Shown here: positions 1 to 5,860 of the stretch, piece by piece
Numbering within the stretch: position 1 is the stretch's first letter
Layout of the letters: the number at the start of each line of letters is the position of its first letter
NCBI GenBank assembly: GCA_017354575.1
Contig: JAFMQP010000189.1
Location: 1 to 7,644 of the forward strand
Reading direction: 5' to 3'
Length of the DNA stretch: 7,644 bases
Origin: Acidothermales bacterium
Lineage (GTDB): Bacteria > Actinomycetota > Actinomycetes > Streptosporangiales > WHST01
Translations under genes and position numbers: made by a program
Notes under the pieces: generated by a model
Database searches by the model: none
The model's input: only the letters and a program-made list of their open reading frames with translations
Told to the model about the DNA's origin: nothing

Positions 1-2055
1 GTTCCCTGTGTTGGCCACCCGGAACGTATAGGTGATCTCCTCACCCGCCGCGCCGTACGTGTCCGGCGACGCCGTCTTCTCCACCGTGATACCCGGGGGC
101 CCGAGCGTGTTGGTGAAGGTGCACACCACGACGGCGCCCTGCACCGTGCTGTCCGGGGACGGGAAGGTCAGGTCGAAACTGGTCCCATCCCCGCTCGCGA
201 TGGTCTCACCGGAATTGGCGTCTTCGCACGACCAGGTGGAGGTGTAGTCGCTGAGCTCGGCGGTAGACCCGGACGCAAGCTCCTCGCTGATCGTGTAGTC
301 GGTCCCCGGGATCCCGGGAAGCGGACCTACTTCTTCGTTCTGAAGGCCGGTCGCGCTGCCGGTGGTGGTGGCGGTGTTGCCTTCCGTGAGGCCGCCGCCG
401 GTGACCGACATGGTGAACTGGTCCTGGGCACGCGCGCGGCCGTTGGGCAGGTCCTTACGCACCGTCAGGGTCCCGGGGAGGCTGCAGCCGGCGAGGTCGG
501 TGAGAATGCCGTTGTCCGGGACGCCGGTCTGGGGGGTGGTCCCGATCATGGCACCCGTGTTCGGGTTGAGGTGGACCAGCGTGGCCGTGCCACCGGGGGC
601 GCTCGTCGCGTACTGCGCGTAGAGCGTCCCGTCGGCCGCGAACGCGATGCCGTTGTAGAAGCCCGTGCCCGCGGGTGCCGTGTTCGTCGCGAGCTCCGTC
701 GGAGTGCGCTCCACGGTCGGACCCGAGGTGGGGAGCGGCCCGTCGACGCGAAGGATCTGAGAGCTGTTCGAACCCGTCGGGTTGTTGGTCCCGGAGACGA
801 TGAACAGGTTGCCGCCACCGTCGAACGCGATGTCACCGGTGGAGTTCGTGGAGTTCGGTATGGGGACCTCGATCAGCTCGCCCAAGCTGGTGGCGGTGTT
901 CGGGTCGTAGCCCCAGATCTCGATCCTCCGGCTGGCCCCGCCCGAGATGCCGGCGTACCCCGCGTAGTAGTAGATCCCGTTGGCCGGGTCGACCGCGCCC
1001 ATGACCAGGGTCAGACCCGTGTTGGGGCCGGGCGTGGAACTGGTGGTGCCGTCCCGCTCGTGCGTATAGATCGTCTGGCCGAGTGTCGCCGACGGGTTCT
1101 GCGCCACCGCGTACGCGGCGCTCAGGTCCGGCGTCACCGCGAGGCCGTTGACGGGCGTGGTGCCGCTCGAGAAGCTGCCGACGAAAGTGTTGTTTCCGCT
1201 CTCCTTGTCGAGCGCGTAGATGTTCCCGGCGTCGATGGGGGCGGTGGCCGCTTGGGATCCGGCGACGTTGAAGATGGTCGAATCGGTGCACGTCGCCGGA
1301 AGGAGGCGGGGGCTGATTGCGGCTGGGGTCTTCGGCGTTGCCGCCGGCGGGGGAGCCGCGGCCGGCTTACGGGTGGGCGTGGTCGACGTGGCCGTCTTCG
1401 TCGGCGGCGCCGTGGTTGCCGACGCCGTCGTGGGCGGCGAGAGCCCGGGCGCACCGGTGACCGTCAGTGTCGTGGCGCACGGCTGGGCGGCGACGCATGT
1501 TCCGCCCCGAGGGAAGGCGGTCGTGGCCAGCTTCGTGCCACGCGCGGCGTCCGCCGCCACCTTCGCTCGGAACGACGTCGTGGCCCGGTTGCCCGACGCG
1601 CCGGACGCGGGCACTGTCCACGTGAGCTTCCTGGTCGCCGCGTTCAGCGTCAATCCACGCTCGGCGAGGTCGGCTTCGGGGGTCGCGACACTGGCGTTAC
1701 GGAGCAGGCCGGAGAGGTCGTCGACCACCCTCGCGCCCGCCGGTATGGAACCGCTCCTGCTCTCGGCGCGGAGCGTGTAGCGGATCGTGGCACCGGGAGC
1801 GACTGTGCCACCGGACCCCGGATGTGCCCTCGCGGTCACCTTCAGCGGTACCGGTGTCGACGCGGACGAGCTGCTCGCCTTCGGCGGCGATGCCGTGGAC
1901 GTGGGCGACGCCGTGGGTGACGCGACGGCGGTACCGCCCGGTGCCAGGAAAATGCCGACGACCAGGCCCAGTGCGGCGACCGAGGCCAGCCACCGGGTGC
2001 GCGGGCGCACATCGTGCGCGCGGACAACAGACCAACGCCTGCGCGTGCTCGTCAC
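1..2055 (-). CDS. Secreted multi-domain surface protein (DUF6923 / SpaA-like / DUF11-type), partial, C-terminus beyond the window
   Basis: One frame stays open from a GTG at 2055 to base 1 (685 codons, no stop), so the C-terminus is missing. An in-frame TAG at 2071-2073 rules out longer starts, and GGGGG lies 5 nt before the GTG. Residues 1-45 are a signal peptide: an Arg-rich start, a hydrophobic core around 23-38, and cleavage probably after AVA45. Next come a Ser/Thr/Ala/Pro stretch (46-68), a beta-rich region resembling DUF11-type folds (about 70-200) and a Pro/Thr/Ala linker (202-250). Residues 256-524, bounded by Cys256 and Cys524, read as a DUF6923-like propeller domain (motifs NIYALDKESG, GLAVTPD, DIAFDGGGNLF, NGIAFAADGTLYA). 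Residues 528-650 resemble a SpaA/prealbumin-like domain (TVRKDLPNG, WSC610, VVVC645TFTNT). From 654 (ITVEKTASP, ITYTFRVANTGN) a DUF11/DUF7507-type repeat begins. Such proteins are exported and cell-wall associated or released. The anchor, if any, is outside the window. Domain names come from memory of the families; function (adhesion or matrix) is inference. Confidence 0.88.
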   Translation of the reverse strand, partial: MTSTRRRWSVVRAHDVRPRTRWLASVAALGLVVGIFLAPGGTAVASPTASPTSTASPPKASSSSASTPVPLKVTARAHPGSGGTVAPGATIRYTLRAESRSGSIPAGARVVDDLSGLLRNASVATPEADLAERGLTLNAATRKLTWTVPASGASGNRATTSFRAKVAADAARGTKLATTAFPRGGTCVAAQPCATTLTVTGAPGLSPPTTASATTAPPTKTATSTTPTRKPAAAPPPAATPKTPAAISPRLLPATCTDSTIFNVAGSQAATAPIDAGNIYALDKESGNNTFVGSFSSGTTPVNGLAVTPDLSAAYAVAQNPSATLGQTIYTHERDGTTSSTPGPNTGLTLVMGAVDPANGIYYYAGYAGISGGASRRIEIWGYDPNTATSLGELIEVPIPNSTNSTGDIAFDGGGNLFIVSGTNNPTGSNSSQILRVDGPLPTSGPTVERTPTELATNTAPAGTGFYNGIAFAADGTLYAQYATSAPGGTATLVHLNPNTGAMIGTTPQTGVPDNGILTDLAGCSLPGTLTVRKDLPNGRARAQDQFTMSVTGGGLTEGNTATTTGSATGLQNEEVGPLPGIPGTDYTISEELASGSTAELSDYTSTWSCEDANSGETIASGDGTSFDLTFPSPDSTVQGAVVVCTFTNTLGPPGITVEKTASPDTYGAAGEEITYTFRVANTGN

Positions 2056-2114
2056 TTCTACCCCCGTGCCCTATCGCCCCCCGGCGAAGAAACGCACGAT
2101 CAAGCCGCGTCGCG

Positions 2115-2143
2115 ACGGTAAGCCCGTTATGGGCGGTAGTCAA
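2115..2143 (-). promoter_or_regulatory. Candidate promoter of the surface-protein gene
   Basis: On the minus strand, TTGACT (2143-2138) is followed after exactly 17 nt by TACCGT (2120-2115). This is a good -35 and an acceptable actinobacterial TANNNT -10 hexamer. It would give a leader of about 50 nt before the GTG at 2055. A short inverted repeat, GCCC-gttat-GGGC (2122-2134), sits inside the spacer and could be an operator, though 4-bp arms are weak evidence. Predicted by eye only. Confidence 0.5.
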
Positions 2144-2183
2144 CACATTGCTGAAAAGTGGATAGATTCCAGAAGAACAGGTG

Positions 2184-2492
2184 CTATGCCGGACGCGTCG
2201 CGCCGTCCCAGCGGGCGCGGCGCATGTCGACGCGGTCGCCCCGCATCGGGGTGTCGTCCTCCCTGAGCGCGGCCGCAGCGCGACCGTCGTCGACCAGAGC
2301 GGGAGTGCCGTCGGCGTGGACCACCCGCCACCACGGCACACCGCCGCCGAACAGCGCCATCACCCGGCCCACCTGACGGGGACCGCCCGTGCCCAGGTAC
2401 TCGGCGATGTCACCGTACGCAAGCACCTTCCCGGGCGGGATGCGGTCGACGACGTCGAGCACCGCCTCCGCGAAGTCGTCCAGCCCCTGCAT
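2184..2492 (-). CDS. Alkyltransferase-like protein (ATL, MGMT family without catalytic Cys)
   Basis: 102 aa from the ATG at 2492. The protein has the DNA-binding fold of O6-alkylguanine-DNA alkyltransferases: residues 19-33 (PPGKVLAYGDIAEYL) with Tyr26 at the base-flipping position, and GPRQVGRVMAL (37-47) with Arg39 matching the arginine finger. The active-site PCHRV motif reads PWWRVV (53-58), so Trp54 replaces the alkyl-accepting Cys. It cannot transfer alkyl groups; known ATLs bind O6-alkylguanine and hand the lesion to nucleotide excision repair. The C-terminus (RVDMRRARWDG) is typical of actinobacterial members. The frame also stays open to a GTG at 2555, but the extra 21 residues do not resemble the family and would span the perfect hairpin at 2511-2527, so ATG 2492 is preferred, although no good Shine-Dalgarno precedes it. 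M. tuberculosis Rv3204 is a comparable small alkyltransferase-related gene near moeZ (Rv3206c). Confidence 0.9.
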   Translation of the reverse strand: MQGLDDFAEAVLDVVDRIPPGKVLAYGDIAEYLGTGGPRQVGRVMALFGGGVPWWRVVHADGTPALVDDGRAAAALREDDTPMRGDRVDMRRARWDGATRPA

Positions 2493-2510
2493 GCCAGGTG
2501 AGAGTAACGG

Positions 2511-2527
2511 CCCCGCGGTTCGCGGGG
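2511..2527. repeat. Perfect GC hairpin upstream of the ATL gene
   Basis: CCCCGCG (2511-2517), loop GTT, CGCGGGG (2521-2527): a perfect 7-bp all-GC stem with a 3-nt loop. It lies between the divergent ATL and sulfotransferase genes, 18 bp before the ATL start. No T-run follows it on either strand, so it is not a classical terminator. It could be a leader structure in the ATL transcript or an operator; function unknown. Confidence 0.5.
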
Positions 2528-2616
2528 AGTCTCGGTCATGATTACGCAACCCCACGGACAGCTCGGCGGCACCGACCCGTCACGTCCACAGCGCGAGGTG
2601 ATGGAACACTGCGCCG

Positions 2617-3615
2617 ATGACCCATGGCGACGCCCCGGCGCGGGACCGGCCCATCTTCGTCTTCGGCTGCCCGCGATCCGGAACCACGATGTTGCAGCTG
2701 ATGCTGCACGGGCACCCGCGCATCGCCATCCCGCCCGAGACCCGCTTCGTCGAGCGGTGCTACTTCGACAGGCGCGCTTTCGGCGACCTGCGTGACCCGG
2801 ACAACCGCAGGAGGCTGGCCGCGTCCATCGTCACGCCCGAGGAGACCAGGTTCCGCGACCTGCAGCTGGATCCGGCCGACGTGGTGGAGCAGGTGGTGGC
2901 CGCCGGCCCTACGGTGGGATCGGCGTGCGCGACGGTCCTGCGGATGTACGCCGCCCGGTTCGGCAAGCCCCGGTGGGGTGACAAGCGCCCCGGGTACCAC
3001 CGGGTGATCCCGATCCTGCGGACGCTGTTCCCCGACGCCGTGTTCGTCCACCTGGTACGGGACGGCCGCGACTGCGTGGCGTCGCTGGAGCGGGCGTCGT
3101 GGTGGAACCGGCCGATCCACCACTCGATCCACGCCTGGATGTCGGCCACCAGCAACGCCCGCCGCGCGGCCAGGACGCTGCCGGCCGACTCGTTCTACGA
3201 GCTGCGGTACGAGGAGCTCGTGGCCGAGCCCGGCAAGCAGCTTTCGGCGTTGTGCGAGTTCCTGGACGAGGAATACGACGAGGCGATGGCGACGCCGAAA
3301 GCGCTCGCCGGCGTCGTGGTCGCGCCGCGGAAGATGCGGGTCGAGGGCACGTACCGGGACGTCTCGACCAGCTCGATCGGCAACTGGCGGACACGCCTCG
3401 AGCCGTGGCAGGTCGACCTGTGCGAGGCGATCATGGGCGACCGGCTGCGCGAGTACGGGTACGACCTCACCGGCGCGGGCCGGGCACCGGCCGCGCACCG
3501 CCTCGCCTACGCGAGGGCTGCGTTCGGCCGGAGCCGCCGCTGGTACGGCACCGTGCTCGCGGACCGCGTCGAGCGGACGCTACGTCCCCAGCCGCTCGCC
3601 GCCGAGCCTCAGTAG
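2617..3615 (+). CDS. PAPS-dependent sulfotransferase family protein
   Basis: 332 aa. It should transfer a sulfuryl group from 3'-phosphoadenosine-5'-phosphosulfate to an unknown acceptor. The N-terminal PSB loop FGCPRSGTTML (16-26) binds the 5'-phosphosulfate, and VHLVRDGRDCVASL (about 144-157, Arg148 and Ser156) is the 3'-phosphate-binding motif. PPETRF follows the first helix, and FYELRYEELVAEP is the usual late strand and helix. Length and order fit the bacterial Sulfotransferase_3-type group. There is no signal peptide or membrane segment, so it is cytoplasmic. An in-frame TGA at 2599-2601 makes ATG 2617 the first usable start. The only purine-rich tract (GAGGTG, 2595-2600) is about 16 nt away, too far for a normal ribosome site, so translation may be weak or leaderless. 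No biosynthetic or PAPS-forming gene is adjacent, so the substrate cannot be guessed. Its last 7 bases overlap the 3' end of moeZ. Confidence 0.88.
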   Translation: MTHGDAPARDRPIFVFGCPRSGTTMLQLMLHGHPRIAIPPETRFVERCYFDRRAFGDLRDPDNRRRLAASIVTPEETRFRDLQLDPADVVEQVVAAGPTVGSACATVLRMYAARFGKPRWGDKRPGYHRVIPILRTLFPDAVFVHLVRDGRDCVASLERASWWNRPIHHSIHAWMSATSNARRAARTLPADSFYELRYEELVAEPGKQLSALCEFLDEEYDEAMATPKALAGVVVAPRKMRVEGTYRDVSTSSIGNWRTRLEPWQVDLCEAIMGDRLREYGYDLTGAGRAPAAHRLAYARAAFGRSRRWYGTVLADRVERTLRPQPLAAEPQ

Positions 3616-4769
3616 GTCGGCAGCGAGTTGTCGATCTGCTGTGCCCAGGCGGTGACACCGCCCTGCACGTGCGTCGCGTCCGCGAACCCCGCCTGCTTCA
3701 GCGCGGCGAGCGCCTCCGCGGACCGGCCGCCGGTCTTGCAGTGCAGCACGATCGGCTTGTCCTGGGGCAGCTCGGCGAGCGCCTCGCCGGAGAGGATGCG
3801 GTCCTTCGGGATCAGCACCGAGCCCGGGATCTTCACGATCTCGTACTCGTGCGGCTCGCGGACGTCGACGAGCAGGAACTTGTCCCCGCGGTCGAACTTC
3901 TCCTTGAGCTGCTTGACGCTGATCGTCGACCCGAGGACGGCGTCCTGCGCCTCGTCGGAGACGACGCCGCAGAACGCGTCGTAGTCGATGAGCTCCTTGA
4001 CGGGCTCGGCCTCGGGGTCCTTCTGCACCTTGACGGTGTTCCACGTCATCGCCAGCGCGTCGTAGATCATCAGCCGGCCGACGAGCGTCTCGCCGATGCC
4101 CGTGATCAGCTTGATCGCCTCGGTGACCATTGCCGACCCGATCGACGCGCAGAGCACGCCGAGCACGCCGCCCTCGGCGCAGGACGGCACCATGCCAGGG
4201 GGCGGCGCCTCCGGATATAGGTCGCGGTAGTTGGGGCCGTACTCGTCCCAGAACACGCTGACCTGGCCGTCGAAGCGGAAGATCGAGCCCCAGACGTACG
4301 GCTTGCCCAGGATCACGCAGGCGTCGTTGACGAGGTAGCGGGTGGCGAAGTTGTCGGTGCCGTCGAGGATGAGGTCGTACGGCTCGAAGATCTCCAGCGC
4401 GTTCGTGTTGTCGAGCTGCGTCTCGTGCGCGACGAAGTTCACGTACGGGTTGATCTCGGCGACGCTCTCCTGCGCCGACTGCACCTTCGGCTTGCCGATG
4501 TCGGACTGGCCGTGGATGACCTGGCGCTGCAGGTTGGACTCGTCGACCACGTCGAAGTCGATGACGCCGAGCGTGCCGACGCCCGCGGCCGCGAGGTACA
4601 GCAGCGCGGGCGAGCCCAGGCCGCCGCCGCCGACCACGAGCACCTTGGCGTTCTTCAGCCGTTTCTGCCCGTCCATCCCGACGTCGGGGATGATCAGGTG
4701 CCGCGAGTAGCGGCGTACCTCGTCGACGGTGAGCTCGGCTGCGGGTTCGACCAGTGGTGGCAACGACAC
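3609..4769 (-). CDS. moeZ: Adenylyltransferase/sulfurtransferase MoeZ (ThiF/MoeB-rhodanese fusion)
   Basis: 386 aa, close to the usual length. The N-terminal E1-like domain has YSRHLIIPDVG (21-31), the ATP-binding VVGGGGLGSPAL (45-56), the NLQRQ segment, DGTDNF, and SCAEGG with Cys197. The C-terminal rhodanese domain (about 285-386) contains FLLVDVREPHEYE and the active-site loop HCKTGGRS with persulfide-forming Cys344. MoeZ activates the C-terminal Gly-Gly of small sulfur carriers by adenylation and loads them with sulfur; in actinobacteria it serves CysO-dependent cysteine synthesis, molybdopterin synthase and thiolated metabolites. The zinc CXXC pairs of E. coli MoeB are absent (GPNYRDLYPE here), which is normal for actinobacterial MoeZ. 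The start is GTG at 4769 with GGAGA 5 nt upstream, and the N-terminus matches the family. It is codirectional with ku but separated by 116 bp holding possible hairpins, so co-transcription is uncertain. Confidence 0.97.
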   Translation of the reverse strand: MSLPPLVEPAAELTVDEVRRYSRHLIIPDVGMDGQKRLKNAKVLVVGGGGLGSPALLYLAAAGVGTLGVIDFDVVDESNLQRQVIHGQSDIGKPKVQSAQESVAEINPYVNFVAHETQLDNTNALEIFEPYDLILDGTDNFATRYLVNDACVILGKPYVWGSIFRFDGQVSVFWDEYGPNYRDLYPEAPPPGMVPSCAEGGVLGVLCASIGSAMVTEAIKLITGIGETLVGRLMIYDALAMTWNTVKVQKDPEAEPVKELIDYDAFCGVVSDEAQDAVLGSTISVKQLKEKFDRGDKFLLVDVREPHEYEIVKIPGSVLIPKDRILSGEALAELPQDKPIVLHCKTGGRSAEALAALKQAGFADATHVQGGVTAWAQQIDNSLPTY

Positions 4770-4808
4770 TGAAGTCTCCGGTTGCGTCTCGATCGACAGT
4801 TCGTGGGC

Positions 4809-4850
4809 TCAGGCGAGCCTAAAGGTGCCAACCAGTGACCGGCCGGCACC
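4809..4850. promoter_or_regulatory. Inverted repeats upstream of moeZ
   Basis: Two inverted repeats lie 40-80 bp before the moeZ start. TCAGGC-GA-GCCTAA (4809-4822) has 6-bp arms with one mismatch; read on the moeZ strand it begins TTAGGCTCGCCTGA and contains TAGGCT, which could serve as a -10 but has no convincing -35. GGTGCC (4824-4829) pairs with GGCACC (4845-4850) across a 15-nt loop. Either could be an operator or leader element for moeZ. No regulator is assigned. Confidence 0.3.
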
Positions 4851-4853
4851 ATT

Positions 4854-4878
4854 CCCGCCGGGTGCCGCCCGCGGCGGG
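4854..4878 (-). terminator. Weak candidate terminator or hairpin after ku
   Basis: CCCGCCG (4854-4860) and CGGCGGG (4872-4878) form a perfect 7-bp stem with an 11-nt loop, starting 8 bp past the ku stop on the minus strand. There is no U-tract. U-less hairpins are reported as terminators in some actinobacteria, but in DNA this GC-rich a 7-bp stem can occur by chance. Confidence 0.35.
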
Positions 4879-4885
4879 GAGGCTG

Positions 4886-5743
4886 TCACGCGGTCTTGCG
4901 CGCCTTGGCCGCGGTCTTCTTCGCCGCCTTCTTGGCCTTCTTCCGGGCGGGCTCGTCGTCGTCGGCCCGGCCGCTCTTCGCGGCCTCGACACTGGCGCGC
5001 AGCGCGGACATCAGGTCGACGACGGTGCCGGCCTCCTCGGGCTCCTCCGGCGCGACGACCTCGCGGCCCTCGACCTTGGCCTCGATGACGGCCTGCAGCG
5101 CCTCGCGGTAGGCGTCGGTGTACTCCTCCGGCTCGAAGTCGCCGCTCATCTGCTCGATCAGCGACTTGGCCATCGCCAGCTCCTGCGGCCGCACCTCGAC
5201 GTCCTCGTCCAGGAAGTCGAACTCCGCCGCGCGGATCTCGTCCGGCCACAGCATCGTCTCGAGCACGAACACGCCGTCGCGCACGCGCAACGTCGCCAGC
5301 TGCTCGCGCTGGCGCAGCGCGATCTTCACCAGCGCGATCTGGCCGGACTCCTCCAGCGCGTCCCTGAGCAGGGCGTACGGCTTCGCGCCCTGGCCCTCGG
5401 GCTCCAGGTAGTAGCTCTTGTTGAAGTAGATCGGGTCGACCTGCTCGAGCGGGACGAACTTCAGCACGTCGACCGCCCGGCTGGACGAGATGGGCAGGTC
5501 GGCGAAGTCCTCGTCGGTGAGGATCACCATCTCGCCGGTGGGCAGCTCGTAGCCCTTCGCGATGTCGGAGTACGCGACCTCCTCACCGCACACCGTGCAC
5601 ACCCTGCGGTACTTGATCCGGCCGCCGTCCTCCCGATGCACCTGATGGAAGGCGACGCTGCGCTCCTCGGTGGCGCTGTACAGCTTCACCGGGATCGACA
5701 CGAGCCCGAAGGAGATCGCCCCCTTCCAGATGCTGCGTGGCAT
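4886..5743 (-). CDS. ku: Non-homologous end-joining protein Ku
   Basis: 285 aa, typical for bacterial Ku. The homodimeric ring threads onto double-strand break ends and recruits LigD-type ligase and polymerase. The N-terminus (PRSIWKGAISFGLVSIPVKLYSAT) is the family signature. Cys49-x-x-Cys52 in VCTVCGEEV and KGYELPTGEMV follow. The central part carries the bridge and beta-barrel blocks (VDPIYFNKSYYLEP, LVKIALRQREQLATLR), and ELAMAKSLIEQMSGDFEPEEYTD marks the end of the core. The C-terminal tail (about 257-285) is rich in Lys and Ala, with 8 Lys in the last 20 residues; in mycobacterial Ku such a tail contributes to DNA binding. The start at ATG 5743 is fixed by a strong AGGAG 6 nt upstream. 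The ligase and polymerase genes are on the opposite strand across a 117-bp gap and a damaged gene. Confidence 0.97.
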   Translation of the reverse strand: MPRSIWKGAISFGLVSIPVKLYSATEERSVAFHQVHREDGGRIKYRRVCTVCGEEVAYSDIAKGYELPTGEMVILTDEDFADLPISSSRAVDVLKFVPLEQVDPIYFNKSYYLEPEGQGAKPYALLRDALEESGQIALVKIALRQREQLATLRVRDGVFVLETMLWPDEIRAAEFDFLDEDVEVRPQELAMAKSLIEQMSGDFEPEEYTDAYREALQAVIEAKVEGREVVAPEEPEEAGTVVDLMSALRASVEAAKSGRADDDEPARKKAKKAAKKTAAKARKTA

Positions 5744-5860
5744 AGCCTTCTCCTCTCGATCCCTGCGTCTCCTACCAGCATGCCCGCTGATCGGCGATTT
5801 GTCCGCCCAAGATCATCCAATCGTCGCCGGACGGGCACCGCAGCGGGCAGAATCGGGCCC
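5744..5860. promoter_or_regulatory. Intergenic region between ku and the divergent ligase operon
   Basis: These 117 bp must hold the promoter of ku and probably that of the plus-strand oxidoreductase-ligase-polymerase run, because the genes diverge here. Apart from the ku ribosome site (AGGAG at 5754-5750, minus) I cannot pick out convincing -35/-10 pairs. A partial palindrome, CGCTGATCGGCG (5785-5796), lies near the middle. The region could let one regulator control both arms of the NHEJ locus, but that is inference from layout. Confidence 0.35.

Noticed and set aside
571..1920. Long plus-strand open frame of 449 codons opposite the surface-protein gene
   Set aside because: Its translation is dominated by Arg, Gly and Ala with no domain signatures; the minus strand here gives a coherent secreted protein. 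It is a high-GC shadow frame.
1860..1925. Repetitive ACG/TCG-rich stretch that looks like a short tandem repeat
   Set aside because: It encodes the Ser/Thr/Ala/Pro spacer after the signal peptide. The units are irregular and there are no spacers as in a CRISPR array.
2537..2548. TCATGATTACGC, reminiscent of the lacZ-alpha start in cloning vectors
   Set aside because: Only about 11 bases match and the surrounding sequence is unrelated, so this is chance rather than vector contamination.
3099..4220. Plus-strand 373-codon frame crossing the sulfotransferase and moeZ
   Set aside because: It overlaps two well-supported genes out of frame, and its translation is low-complexity Arg-rich sequence.
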